The notes under the pieces are model-generated. The model saw only the letters and a program-made list of their open reading frames with translations, was not told where the DNA came from and searched no databases. DNA of 64,000 bases from Saccharina japonica (Eukaryota > Sar > Phaeophyceae > Laminariales > Laminariaceae), in the NCBI GenBank assembly GCA_008828725.1, contig MEHQ01001295.1, positions 1-64,000 on the forward strand, given 5' to 3'. Shown here piece after piece: positions 21,491 through 33,800 of this stretch. The first letter of the stretch is position 1. Each line of letters begins with the position of its first letter. The translations under genes were made by a program, and so were the position numbers.

Positions 21491-22752
21491 ATGAAAGCTG
21501 CACATATACCAGAGCGGGATGCTAGTGGTCGCGATTTTGATGCAGACGGAGCTTTTCCCAGCCGAATGTCTGTGGACGGAACACTCTTCGAGGGTGACGC
21601 TTCGCTACTCCCTTACTATGGCGATGATGATCCAAACAGGGCCGCACGAAGTCTAACAACGCGCTGTTCTCGAATATTCCTGGCGGTTGGGTTTGCCTTT
21701 GAGGTAGGTGCAACCATTTGGGCATTCCAGGCAGCTATAGGGGCAGGGGCCTTGAACAGATACGCGGATTGCGGTGGTACGTTCCGCCTCGCCAAAATTC
21801 ACACCAGCTCCCGCGTTTTGGACGTATGTGATGGGCAAATAGGCATAGATGCCTTTTACGACTTTGTCGAACTAGACAGAGGTAGCTCGAACGTTTCGTT
21901 TTGGGACAATTTTGTCGGCTGTGATTACCTGGCTGATGCTCCCACCGGCGAGGATACGTTCGATGAGCACTGTAGTTGTGACGACACCCACGATGCACTT
22001 GATTTTCAACCGTGCTCGTGGGTGGCCCTTTCAAGCTGTTCGTATGGCATTTGCTTTGCGGTTAGTGTGTTAATCAACACCAACGATGGGACGATTATGG
22101 ATGTTTTCGACGATTATTCGGTTTGGGATTGTGAGCGTAAGCACCGTTCGGAACTGTGCACCTAACAATAGCGGCCTTGGTGACGGCGCTAAGCAGTCAA
22201 GCCCTAGAATCATTCATCGGCTTCATATACTGGAAGGATTCTGCTAAGCAAACTACTCCCACGCTGGGTGCGTCTCTTCTCGAAGCCCTGGGGGTGCTTG
22301 TAGTGTCATTAGTGCTAGTTGGACTTCCTGGGTTCCCCAGAGTTTCAGGAGCTGGGAACGATCAGGAGCTAGCTTTTAGTTGGTCGGCGTACACTATTGT
22401 CGCAGTAGTGATTGTTGGCGCTCTGGCAGAGGCAGTTGTGGAGTGTTCCGACCGCGCTGCCAGGCGACTCCCGTATCTCGGTGCTGTTGGTACGGTGTTC
22501 ATCTGGCTTGGTGCAGCATTGCCAGAGGTCTTTGTCACGCTGTATCTGCTATGGAGGGGGATAGGAATCAGGGACGCTGACACCATGGCACGCGAGGTAG
22601 CGGGTCTGTTTTCCCTAGAGCTGTTGGGTCTGGTGTCGATGTGGATCGCTCGTGGTTTGTGGACGCGAGCCAAGCTGTTGAGATCGTCGGTGCAAAGCAT
22701 CAAGGGGCCTGTGAGAGAAATCATATTTCCTTCTCCTAGGCAACTCAAGTGA
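21491..22752 (+). CDS. Unrecognised cysteine-rich membrane protein, paralog 1
   Basis: ATG at 21491 opens a frame to about 22155. A second frame runs to the stop at 22750-22752, and the two join if a very short intron is removed. The join 22156-22193 (38 bp, ending CTAAG) matches the paralog's junction. The alternative 22137-22171 (GTAAGC...AATAG, 35 bp) is also in frame. The product is about 407 residues: an acidic N-terminus, a membrane segment near residues 61-83 (IFLAVGFAFEVGATIWAF), a domain with about nine cysteines (CGG, VCDG, GCDY, CSC, PCSW, SCSYGIC), then about four hydrophobic helices with the conserved ECSDRAARRL loop. I know no family with this layout; function is unknown. Confidence 0.65.
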
Positions 22753-23340
22753 TGTTAGCCTTGCACGCAATGAACATTGGGTACTTTATATTTCCAACGC
22801 CTAGAAATATGCAGATCGCATACTACGCCTTCACGGACGATAAGTGATATTTTGCCCCAGTGAAAAACTTGAATAAGGCCATATTTATGCATTGAGTACA
22901 GATATTATCACCTGAAATAGCTTATATTTGTTTCCCAGACATACTCCGTTTGAAACTCGAAGATACAAAACGCACTTAGTTTCGGCTGAGGAGACCTCCA
23001 TGCCAGCAAGCACCACTGGGACCGCACACACGTCCTCTCCACACTGACCGCCAGCCCGACTGGAACCCGCTCTGCCTTTTTCCAATGTGTCTTGCCATGC
23101 GTAGGGTCGTCGTGCGGTTATTCCCCTATTTTGCGTGGATCCCGGGACTTACGTACGGCGACATCACTCGAACACACTCTAAGGCCACAGGGGGGGTACA
23201 CTCCATCTTGCTTATCTAAGCCACAAGTCGAATCGGACCACGCGCCCCTTTCGAAATGGAACACCCTTAATACTGTATATGTAAACACCACCAATGTGCT
23301 TGTGTTTGTTCCGAATTTTCCATGCAGTAAACTATTAATA
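22753..23340. other. No recognised gene
   Basis: Intergenic sequence downstream of the membrane-protein gene. No repeat or RNA is recognised. Confidence 0.3.
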
Positions 23341-23471
23341 GTGCTGAGGACCGTAGTAAAAAGGACCAAATATTGTTAGTAAAAAAGGTAAATATGTACT
23401 GGTATTTTTTGTGTGTACCGTATGATAGGTCCCCTATTTACAACAGTAGGTATTACTATTGTCTCCCGTAA
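23341..23471. mobile_element. TA-flanked MITE, copy 2 (131 bp)
   Basis: The right end reads inward TTACGGGAGACAATAGTAAT. The left end is decayed but keeps GAGGACCGTAGTAAAAAGGA. Both retain the inner CCAAATATTGTTAGT-type block seen in copies 1 and 3. TA flanks both sides (23339-23340 and 23472-23473). Confidence 0.6.
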
Positions 23472-25249
23472 TACATAGTTTTGCCTATCGTACCCTCTTC
23501 CTGTTTCGCCTATAGTAGCTCCCATTTATATCCTAGGTTGCTAGCGATGGATTCGCGTTATTGCCTATTCGAGTACATTGTTCCTCTTCCAGTTGTTTTA
23601 GTCTATTCGTCTCCTTTTCTTACGTACACATTTCGTCCCTCCTTCCAAAATGCACACTTTCTCAAAGAGTGAGTCCACCCCTAGATAGTTTGTTCTATAA
23701 CTCAGATGCATCTTCATCTTCGTCGGCCCGACTGGTGGTATACATTTTTCTCTTTTCTGGCAAGTGTAGGGGCCTCTTTCAAGGAACAGGAATATTGATG
23801 TTTTCTCCTATGAATAGGCTATTGGGCTGTGTAAACTAGTGTTCGTTCCTGCTTTTATATTTGAACCTCCCGTGTATAACAAAATGTTCTTCTGTGTCCA
23901 CCAATGTTTTGCACTCTACAGTATGGTCCTTCTTTGCGTCCTGTCTTGTACCCGCCAAACGTCGCCGCGAAAATTAGTGTTGCTACTTTTCCTTTCAGAC
24001 TTTCTCGAGCATGCTATTCCACCATACTTCAGCTCGCCGCTTTGTCACTGTCTACCATACACCCCTCCCAGAAATGGCTATGGCTGGCAACCATCTGTTT
24101 GGCATGTTCCTTGTCTTAATATGCCTGTTTTACTTTATCACCTCTCTACGAGTTTTAAGTGGGTCCATCCCCAGTTATTTTGCTTTTCGTACTATATAAC
24201 TTGTCGCACGTGAGCACTCAAGTGCTTCGTTTAGCTGTGTTCATATCATGCTACGTGCGATAGAGGTGTACCATTCTTTTTCCGAGAGTAGTCACCTGGG
24301 GTGTACCATTCTATACTCCACCCAAAAAACCGATTTTGGAGGGGAAACAAAGTGCTATACTCTATACCCGATTGTCAATACCACGGCCTAACGATACAAC
24401 GAAACCATGTGCAGCCCCAAAAACGGAATTTCAGAAAACAAATCAGCCAACAAGTGCTGCCTCTATCGTAATATGCATACTATGCCGTACCTCAATACTT
24501 TACATTTGCGATACTAACGTTTGCAATACTATATTGTTCGTCCTATTGATAATATCTACAGTAGGTGTGAGTTGGTTCGGATCGCGCCCACAGTACCTTG
24601 CCTACGTGTCATTCACTCTTTACCTATTGTGTATCTCTGTGGGCATGCTGAGAGCAGTTTTGTGAGATATCGACGCGACCAAGGTGATATATTCGCACTA
24701 TTTTCCCCCTTACATTTAAAACATTCCAGAGTTAGGCTTATCGTTACGTGAAGTTACCGGGCACTTCGCTGTCACTGTTCAACCTTTAGACTGAACCATT
24801 ATGTGATGCCTTCTCGTGTTGTTTCTGCTCGTTCGGGTGTTTCAGATGTTACCAAGGAGCCATCCGCAAACATCAACATCGACACCGTATCCTTCGTCAC
24901 CGTGAATCACCATTTTGATGCGATGACTGCTAATGTCATCCCCTCAAGACATTAATTTGATATAGTATCAGGTAGGTGATATCGTACATCCCTGTGCAAC
25001 TTCTAGTGAAGTGTATGCGACACACTTCGATACTCTTCTATTCAACATCACAGGACTTCCAACATATCCCGTCATTATTTTCATAATTCCCGACCTATCT
25101 CCTCCGACCCAAGTTTCCTCCAACGTGTTCCCCAACCCATTGCCCCATACTAGATCGTGCATCTTTTGTACCTGTAGAAATGATCACTAAGTTGTTAGCC
25201 CCGCGTAATCCTCGTTTTTTGCCCCTTTTCAATATGCCCTTGCAAGGGT
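23472..25249. other. Pyrimidine-rich non-coding stretch
   Basis: T/C-rich sequence at 23480-24215 gives long open frames that look compositional rather than coding. ATACTCCACCC followed by GATTTTGGAGGGGAAA near 24313 has a diverged match near 52587 (CCCACCC ... GATTTTGGAGGTGAAA), suggesting another old repeat family. Confidence 0.35.
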
Positions 25250-25525
25250 ATGTTCGGTAGGATATCTACCGAAGCTTACCGCGGGTACTTTCTTGGAAAA
25301 TACCGGTACACGCCACCTGAGTAAGTTCGGTATGTTTTCCATACCGGTACCCGAGATTTCGGTAAGTTCGGTATCTCTGTCTAACTATACCCTGGGTACC
25401 GGTATACCCTCGACGCCAATACCGGCGGTACCGGTATGTGTTCGATGCGGCCTCGATACCGGTAGCCGAAATTCGGTAAGTTCGGGTGTTTTCCGATACC
25501 GGTACCCGACACTTCGGTAGGGGGT
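25250..25525. repeat. Minisatellite built on TACCGGTA and TTCGGTAAG
   Basis: Repeated blocks combine GATACCGGTACCCGA-type words with TTTCGGTAAGTTCGGTAT. Both GGTACC and TACCGGTA are self-complementary. Units are irregular, roughly 60-70 bp. No protein is inferred. Confidence 0.7.
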
Positions 25526-25769
25526 TTCACTTTTTACATTTGTGGTTACACGTGGTGCTTGCGCTGCCCATATGGTCACATCTTTGTGTCTTGTGTCTCT
25601 CATCCTGTTGGGCGACGAATACCTCACAGCCCCGTACATACGCAATACATATTAGCCATCTTGGCCCACCGCCTGGGGCGTACGGACATTCTAGCGAGTT
25701 GGTGATGTAGTGGGTGATCTGCGCGTGGCCGCGGAATGTGCAGGGTCGATTGACGCAGATGAATTTTAG

Positions 25770-26681
25770 AGCTTGACCAACGGGTTGGACTATGGCTACT
25801 CGGGGGCATCATTTCCTCTGTATTCAAGTGGGCCGTCTTGGCAGGAGTACGTTGTTTGTGATTACCATACTGATGCTCTCACAGATAATAACGATTTTGA
25901 GGGGAAATGCGCTTGCCCTCACGAAAATCAAGAGCTTAAAATTGAGCCGTGTTTGTGGCTCGCGCTTTCAAGTCCTTCGGATGATGCTTGTTATGCTTAC
26001 CGCGTGTACACCAACGACAGAGACGGAGCAGTCACTGAGATTGCGGAATACAAATTTTATCTCTATGGCTGCTGGCCTGAGACCCCGGAAGGGACCGTGT
26101 AACTCACGAAAACATCTTTGGCGATGGCGCTAAGCAGTCAATTCCTAGAAGCATTTGTTGGTTTCAAGTACTGGAAGTACACTGCAAAGGCAACTGCTCC
26201 CACGCTTGTTACGTATATTTTGGAAGCCCTGGGGGGGCTTGCAGTGTCATGGGTGCTGTTAGAAATTCCTGGATTCAAGATTACCCAATATTTGACAGTG
26301 CTGGAACTCATCTTGGTTCCGGTGCCGCGGACCATCGTTGCGATTGTGATCATTGGCGCTTCGGCAGAGGTAATGGCGGAATGTTCCGACCGCGCTGCCC
26401 GGCGACTCCTGCATCTCGGTACCGTCGGGAACGGCCTAATCTGGCTCGGTGCTGCTTCGCTGGGGGTAGTTGTGACTGTGTTTCTCGTCGCTACCGGGAC
26501 CGGGAACCGAGACGCAGACTTTTTAGCTGGCGAAGTTGCTCGTATGGTTGCCGTAGAGCTGCTCGGTGTGGTGGCAATGTGGATTGCTCGTTATCTCTGG
26601 ACGAGAGCCAAGTTGTTGAAATCGGTGAAACGCATCCAGGGGGCGATGAGGAAAAGTGCCAGTGAGACATGTTGTAAGTGA
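25770..26681 (+). CDS. Unrecognised cysteine-rich membrane protein, paralog 2 (5' end not found)
   Basis: The frame has no ATG and begins directly after a likely acceptor (GAATTTTAG at 25769). It reaches GTAACT at 26099. Removing 26099-26134 (36 bp, ending CTAAG) joins it in frame to the stop at 26679-26681. The result aligns with the second half of paralog 1: CDY..DA, C.C, a PC.W-AL box, then KATAPTL, LEALGGLAVSWVL, AECSDRAARRL, IWLGAA and a final MWIARYLWTRAKLLK. The first membrane segment and half of the cysteine domain are missing upstream, where a minisatellite lies, so this is either a gene with an unseen first exon or a 5'-truncated copy. Confidence 0.55.
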
Positions 26682-27153
26682 TGGCAGGCATGCGCACAGC
26701 GCGTGGACACTGCACACTGTCGTAATCACGGATAGGAGTATTAGTATGTCGCGTGAGGCGGCTGATTTGTGTCCTACTGGGCAGAACGCAGTTGCCAATC
26801 AATGATGCATACAGCCTCGGGGATGTGGTGTCATCTCGTTCCGTGTAAGGCGAGTTATCATCGGCCGCGGATTATGCTGCGTGCGCAAAGCACCACTTTG
26901 TTTTTCGGATGAATCGAATAAATGAATCGAAGAAACAAAAAAGAAACATATTTGCCGGACCGATCCCGAAACAATACTATTCCCGTCGGAAATTAAGAGC
27001 CGAGAGTGGGTTGAGAGGCCAAGGAATTGCCGAGGTTGGTCTCCGAAGTGGGAGAGACACTTGTACTGATGTGTAGATGTACAAGTAGTGCTACCGGTCT
27101 ACGTTTTTACAGTAGTACGTGTAATATAATGTATCCTAGGTTGAAAGCCTGAG

Positions 27154-27154
<1 letters not shown>
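26682..27154. other. No recognised gene
   Basis: Intergenic sequence after paralog 2. Nothing is recognised. Confidence 0.3.
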
Positions 27155-27221
<67 letters not shown>

Positions 27222-27231
27222 GGAGAGAGGG
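27155..27231. repeat. (GA)n microsatellite
   Basis: About 75 bases of GA dinucleotides with single interruptions (GACAGA, GGGAGA). Confidence 0.95.
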
Positions 27232-27668
27232 GTGTCGTGTTCTGTGTTTCGAACGACGCCCCGCCGTAAAGGCGTAGTCTTTTGGGCAAGTGGGACACGG
27301 TTGAAACAAATAGGCCTGTCGGGTAGCGCACGAGGTGGTTGTATTATACCGCGGGGCATTGAGTGACAGGTGAATTTGCTTCAAACCAGGTTTTAGCGAA
27401 ATTCTAGCAAAATCCACAATGAGGCAGGGGGGGTGGCGCAGACGACTTGCCTCTGTGGCAGCTACATCTGGTCGTGGCCGCATTGTTTGACGCAAACGTG
27501 CCACCGGTTCTACCTAAGCGTTTGAGAGCCACCCCTGGCGGGGGCTAGAGTGGCCTCAAGATGTGGGGCTCAAAATGTGGGCTTTAAGCATGAGGGCCCC
27601 AGCTTTTTAGATAGAGCACTCTATTTCTAGTCGAGAGGGAGGACCAGAGAACGAACTCTAGGAATGAA

Positions 27669-27745
27669 CAACGCGCTCACAGCTAGAAGCGCGGGCTGTT
27701 AATCGCCGCTGTGCGGTCGCGTATTCAAAACGAGCCCTCTCGCCC
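27669..27745 (+). other. tRNA-like sequence, possibly a tRNA-Asn relic
   Basis: GCTCACAGCTAGAAGC resembles a D arm and CTGTTAA at about 27696 resembles an Asn (GTT) anticodon loop between partly pairing GCGG and CCGC. GTATTCAAAAC stands where a T loop would be. Stem pairing is poor and no acceptor stem closes, so at best this is a decayed tRNA or a tRNA-derived SINE head. Confidence 0.22.
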
Positions 27746-29032
27746 TACCGTATGCCAGTATAAGCCCCGACACCAAGCAGGATATCTGGTGCCCCGTTTA
27801 AGCATGTTCCCTGCCCCAGGAGAGGCCTCGTACAATTGTGACCCATGCATATTTAGGGTGGATACCTACTGTACTTCTTGTCAGGTTGTCACATGATGAC
27901 CTTTATACCTCGCCCCAGAACCCATAGCGGGAAACCATACATACAAGACGCCACCACCACACCATTTTGCTGGAGACTCCACCTATATGCGAAGGGAGCA
28001 CGCCTTCTTGCCGTGGCGATGAAGATGCGTTCCTTGTCTCCAAACGTCGTAGGTACCCCTATCGTTGTGGTGTAGCTGCACCAACTCAAGTCGTTAACCC
28101 TCTCGCACCCACCGTCCGCTTTAGACTTCCACCCAGTACGCGAATTGGTTTGAGTTTTCCTGCGAGTCTCGAACAAACAGCAACATTAACGTAAACGCAA
28201 ACCCGCCAAAACAGTTTTCCAGGTTTACCTCAAATTGACATATATCTACTTGAACGACTGAGCAGCGGCAACGGATAGGCGATACAGTACGCGACAGATA
28301 TGAAATAAATAATATCTTTGGCCATACTGGAATTATCACGTAAGTCTAGGTATGTTCCACACTAATTACAGTACAAAGAGGTCGAATTCTTCTTTTTCCC
28401 CCAAAACAATCTCAGTCTCAGATGATAAATTATCAGATTCCCAACATCTGTGTCGCGTACTATAAACAAGAAACATAGAGCCGATTCGACCCTCCATGAA
28501 AGGGGCGCGAGCTTGGCACCCCGAAAAGCGACAGGTGGGGGCATGTAAACCTTCTAGAAGGAGCGTGCGATCATCGACGCGTGTTTGCCTCATACGGGTA
28601 TAAAGCACGGAATGTTTCCGAGGCACCTCTTTTGAGGTGCTCTGTACTATTACTAAGCCATTCGTACGTCACACACTACATGTTTTGGAGAAAAGCCAAA
28701 AGCACAACCCGTTAAAGAATCCCAAAACGTACCGTGGGTATATCACGAATAGTATTGAAAACCGCTGATGGCATTCCAACGGCATTGGGTTAAGGAGCAT
28801 ACTAACAGCCAGTCAGAGATATATTGACCGAAAAGTGCTAGCATACGCCTATCTAAGCACGCCTCCATCATGCTGACATCATGGCATCAGCCGGTGTTGC
28901 ACCCCAATCACGTATCCTGTCCCACCAGGCTATCCCTAGGTTGGTTCGTGTGGCTAATGCTGTGATCGTCATTGTTACGTCTACTTGCTTTTCGACAATT
29001 TTCCATTGATCGGCAGCAGGCTGGCTGAAATC
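27746..29032. other. No recognised gene
   Basis: Non-repetitive intergenic sequence upstream of the ankyrin gene's 3' end. No supported feature. Confidence 0.3.
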
Positions 29033-30823
29033 CTACTCCTCTTGCTCAGGACAGCCGTTTAGCCTTGCCCAGTCCATCAACTCCCAGTGCGAGCTCATGC
29101 TAGCCTCTTCATACGCCTTATAGTCCCAAGGGCAGCCCTCAGCTCGCGCCCACTGCAGTATGTCCAGGCGATCTGCTGCAGCAGCACCACGGCACGTATC
29201 TTCGTCCCAGGCACAGCCGTTGCGCCGCGCCCATTTCAGCACCTCGAACTCGCCGTATTCAGCTGCGGAGCTACACGTATCACTATCCCACGGGCAGCCT
29301 TGCTCCCGCGCCCACTGCAGTATGTCCAGGTGACCTCCTTCAGCTGCGCTGGCACAGGTGCGTTCGTCCCAAGGGCAGCCGTTGCGACGGGCCCATTTCA
29401 GCACCTCCAACTTGCCGAAACGGGCAGCGCGGCCACAAGTGTTACCATCCCACCGGCAGCCTTGCACCCGGGCCCACTGCAGCATGTCCAGGCGACCGCT
29501 GCCGGCTGCCCCGGAACATGTTTGTTCGTCCCAGGGGCAGCCATGACCTCGAGCCCACTTGAGGACTTCAAACTGGCCTGATCTGGCTGCCACGCCGCAT
29601 ACATACCTACTCCAGAGGGAGCCGTTTGCTCGCGCCCATTTAAGCACGCCCAGCTCTCCTGCTCCTGCGGCTATCCAGCATATGTTGTGATATATTGGGC
29701 AGGAGCGGCTGGCCTTCATCCATTCGAGGATGTGCACGTGCCCGCACTGAGCAGCCGTAATGGTGGGGTTCATGGGCAAGACGGAGCCGTGCAGTAGCAT
29801 CCACTGCAGCGTATGAAGGTGTCCGCGTACAATAGCGCCTTCACACGCATTCGGGTGCCAGGGGCACCCTTGAGCCCTCGCCCACTGAAGCAGCTCGAGA
29901 TGACCCCCCTCGGCAGCCACTTTGGTCGTGGCCGCTTGCCATTCGGCACCGTTCGCCCTCGCCCACTGCAGCACCTCTAGGTGCCCTCCTGCGGCAGCAG
30001 CTTCACACGTTTCATGGTCCCAACTGCAGCCATGAGCTCGAGCCCACTGCAGAATATCGAGGTGCCCACCTCTAGAAGCCTGTTGGCAAGTGGCGCTGTC
30101 CCATGGGCAGTTTTCGGAACGTGCATACTGTAGGATTTCGAGATACCCTGACCCGGCGGCCTCGCTGCAAGTAGTGACGTTCCAGGGGCAGCCACGAGCT
30201 CGAGCCCACTGAAGCATATAGAGGTGTCCACCCTTAGCAGCCATGGCGCACGTGAAGCAATCCCAAGAACAGTTTTCGGAACGTGCCCACTGTAGGGTGT
30301 CGAAATTCCCTGAAAGGGCGGCCCTGCTGCAAACAGAGGCATCCCACGGGCAATCGTTAGCGCGCGCCCACTGCAGAATTTGCAGACTTCCTCCTTGCGC
30401 AGCCACTCTGCAAATGTCCTCGCGCCAATCATCGTTTACGCTCAGCACCCACTTGATCACCTCGAGCTGGCCCCGGGTGGCAGCGCGGACTAAACATTCT
30501 TTGGACAACTCGCACCCGTGGGAGTAGGCATACTGCAAAACCTCTAGGCCGCAATGTTTCGCAATGTGTTCGCTCAACTTCCATCTCTTCCTGAGGCCGC
30601 CATCCCAGCTCCACTGCAGCTGAGATACGGAGGTGTCAACCGTTATGGCTTGCGTCATTTTTGGGAGCACCCCCCAAGCGTTTCGCCACTCCTTCGACAC
30701 ACCGGCAAAGAATGCATGCTGGTTAGATAGTAGCATCGCCAGTAAGGTCATGATATCTCCATTGGTGCAAAGCGAAAACCCGCGTCCGGTGTATTCCATC
30801 TGGGTAGTTTCCGTTCCCGGCAT
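29033..30823 (-). CDS. Ankyrin-type repeat protein (19 units)
   Basis: A single exon of 596 residues, with the start chosen at the first ATG of the frame (30823). The frame stays open further upstream without another ATG. Residues 1-75 hold a short head with FFAGVSKEWRNAWG, reminiscent of the F-box-like head of stramenopile ankyrin proteins. From about residue 92 to the end there are about nineteen units of 26-28 residues with the consensus LExLQWARxxGCPWDxxTC and AAxxGH. Such arrays bind other proteins; no enzyme domain is present. Units 13-18 alternate between an LKWAR type and an LQWAR type, showing recent growth by 54-residue dimers. The partner and cell role are unknown. Confidence 0.85.
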   Translation of the reverse strand: MPGTETTQMEYTGRGFSLCTNGDIMTLLAMLLSNQHAFFAGVSKEWRNAWGVLPKMTQAITVDTSVSQLQWSWDGGLRKRWKLSEHIAKHCGLEVLQYAYSHGCELSKECLVRAATRGQLEVIKWVLSVNDDWREDICRVAAQGGSLQILQWARANDCPWDASVCSRAALSGNFDTLQWARSENCSWDCFTCAMAAKGGHLYMLQWARARGCPWNVTTCSEAAGSGYLEILQYARSENCPWDSATCQQASRGGHLDILQWARAHGCSWDHETCEAAAAGGHLEVLQWARANGAEWQAATTKVAAEGGHLELLQWARAQGCPWHPNACEGAIVRGHLHTLQWMLLHGSVLPMNPTITAAQCGHVHILEWMKASRSCPIYHNICWIAAGAGELGVLKWARANGSLWSRYVCGVAARSGQFEVLKWARGHGCPWDEQTCSGAAGSGRLDMLQWARVQGCRWDGNTCGRAARFGKLEVLKWARRNGCPWDERTCASAAEGGHLDILQWAREQGCPWDSDTCSSAAEYGEFEVLKWARRNGCAWDEDTCRGAAAADRLDILQWARAEGCPWDYKAYEEASMSSHWELMDWARLNGCPEQEE

Positions 30824-33800
30824 GGTGTTGCCGTTCCTGAGCGAGAGACCGTCGAAAACCAATTCGGGGCTGGAGTTAGTTTCCAAAGGGCTTTGCACAA
30901 TCAGAACGGACAGTAGCGATCTGACAGCAGTTATAATCAAGCATACGCCCACTGGATAGCAACACACAACCGAACTACTGTAGCTCTTCCCGCCTCGTGT
31001 ATGGTTTCTCCTATCGCCTCGTTCAATGCGCTTGGCTGACGTAGACCAAACATCGATCGAAATAAGCAAGCTACGGGCCGGCTGAACGGTTCAAGGACCG
31101 ACCAAATCGGCCGTATGGGGAGCACTCATAGGGTTTTGGATTCAGCAGCTTAGGGTCCCTCGCACATACATATGGCTTCGCTGCTTCTTCGCAAGGCCCA
31201 CGCTATCATACCATGACAATAGTTCGCGAACAGCGGCGAACTGGGACTGTTTGTTTCGCTGAGCCACCGCATACGTAAATACGTTAAAGGGCGTTCTTTG
31301 GGTGAGGTATAGGACCGGCCGAGCTACAGACATAAACCGAAAACGGGGGCACGCCTCTTACTGGTACTGTGCCTCGGGTTCAACACGAATCGACCCAAAC
31401 CCGCGTTGGAGTGGATGCCCGCATGTTTTTTCCCTGGAGTCCGACAGCCGATCCAAGCAACAAAAGCACTGAAAGCAATGGAAAGCGCTCTCTTGGTGGG
31501 GAACGATAGACCTAAGAAAAAGCTACAAGTCCCACGATGTGCCAGAAAAACGAAACAGGCTTGTTGTATGACGCCCCAGGTATGATATATCTCAGCTAAA
31601 AATACGTCGCCACGGGCGGTCGAGCTGCAGACTAAACTGCAGCAGAGTCGTGCCCTACGTACAGCTGTACGCCCAAGTCAAAATTGAAACACCACACACA
31701 TTTCGAAGTGTGGTGAGCTCAAGCATTAATTTTACCAGGCGGCCGTGGACGGCAGAACCCACACTACTCTAAGCAATCGTACACCCATACTATTTCAAGC
31801 ATTCGTACACCGGTATATATGCCAGGGTAGGAAACCTTAACTTTGAACTTAGACGAGGGGCCCACCTGTTACTTTGTTGATAATGTTCTATTTTCGAGAT
31901 CTTGACCTGCGGGGTAGCCATCGTCTGCGGCGACAGCCCGCTGCCCAGAACCAGGACGACGGCTTCGCGTTACGGTAGAAAACAGCAGCAAAAAGCGACA
32001 ACAGCAGCAGGAGCGACAGCAGCATGCACAACACCGGCGGCGATAGAGTGAGTATACTCGTACGTAGTTGTAGTGGGGGTTGTAGAGCACAGGAGGGCTA
32101 AACGCAGACAGTATCAACGTTGGTTGTAGCAAGGGGTAGAACGCAAGATTACGAACGTCACAGTAGCACGGTGCATGCGACGAGACAAGAATCAGTGCGG
32201 AGGCGGCGCAACGAGAGATGCGTCGGGGCACGGCGAGTGAGGTGCGTAGCAACAAAACTGCGACAATAGGGACTACGATGTTGATTCAAGCGTCAAAACT
32301 GCGGTCCTGGTATGTACGTTTGGGGCTCGACGTGCTACAAGTATTCACCTCGTTGTTCGTTTGGATATCCCAAACATCGAGACACCAAGCGTGAGAAACC
32401 TTGAGCGTTCCCTTTAAGTATGTTTAGTATGGCGATCGTCACTGCGCAAGATTTGTTACTCCGAATACCACACGCAGCGTTTTTCCACAAGTGAACCTGG
32501 CGTCCTTACTAACTATATACGGTAATAGTGTATTCCACAGTAGAGTCTTCCATATACTTAAGGCTATACGAAGTAGAATGTCGGAGACTACTACTGTACT
32601 GATCTACTCACAATACTTGATACCTGGCATGTTGTAAATCGAACTTAATGCGCCATGACCAGCTCATATGGACGTGAAAGTTGCATAGTTTCGTCTCGGT
32701 GAGCTTGTGTTGGCCATGCTTCTGTACAAAGATGCAAAGCTGTACCCCTCATATTATCCAACTGGCACTACGACGCTAATTGTTGTACCGCCGTAGGATT
32801 TCTGTGATACAAGTGCCTTCAGGGTGGCGGGTTGTGGTAAGAGGTTTTGCATCGCAGAAGAATGTTTCGTGTATGTTCGTTTCGTGCAAAGCTCTGTTTG
32901 CGATTTCCGTACTGCTGTTAAAAACCATACAAAATACAAATACTGTATATAGGTCTAAAAAACAATAGTGCTTATGTACGAGACTTGGTATCTGGTATTG
33001 TACCTTCGTACGAGTACGAGTTCGAATACATCATATGACGCACAAAATTGAGGCACCTGAGCGTTATGGGTCGCTTCTCGGGTACATCTGGTACACGAAA
33101 AGTAGAAAACATCGGTGCCTTTCGACAAATGATGCCGAACTAAAACAAATAATCGGCTGAATCAGGACACCAGTCAGCCTCTTCCCGACTTCCCGAAGGT
33201 CGGCTTCCTTGGAATTGCGCAATCAGCATGGCTCTGCTGCAACGACTGGGCATCAATGTGAGGGAACGAGTGAAAACAATGATTCCCTCGTCGCATTTTC
33301 ACCGCCGATATCGGCTTCGACAACCACTACAGTGCATGGCGTATCAGCGCCATGCGCTTTCCACACGCCACATGCCATACATACGTAGAAGCATCGCACG
33401 ATATCACACACGGCTTGCGAATACGAGTTTCGACGGAATCCACGACCTCATAGTTTTTGTTTTTAGTTCCATAAATGTAGGTGCGGGCGCTGAAGCGTCG
33501 AGTTGCAGCCTGATTATCATGGTGTGGCCGCTGCAAGGAGCCATCGTCGCATTCCCAAGGTATACGTCTGCATTTTTATTTCCTACGAAACAATGCTCGG
33601 CAGGCCGCAACTCCAGCCACATGAGCCCTTCCGAGCGTGTGGACCGCGCGATCTCCATCGTATCACTAAGCCAACGCGGTGAACTACCACCATCTCCAAA
33701 ATACCCCGCATTCTGGAGGCTGGAGAAGACCGAAAGCTCGCTCGTCGAACTCGATTATAGGCTTACCTGTATCTTGGGACCGGCGGCGACTGGCCGAACT

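Noticed and set aside
23839..24213. 124-codon Cys/Leu-rich plus-strand frame
   Set aside because: Overlapping frames of similar length exist in a T/C-rich stretch; composition explains them.
19402..25525. Minisatellites considered as a CRISPR array
   Set aside because: Units are directly adjacent or irregular with no regular unique spacers, and the genome is eukaryotic.
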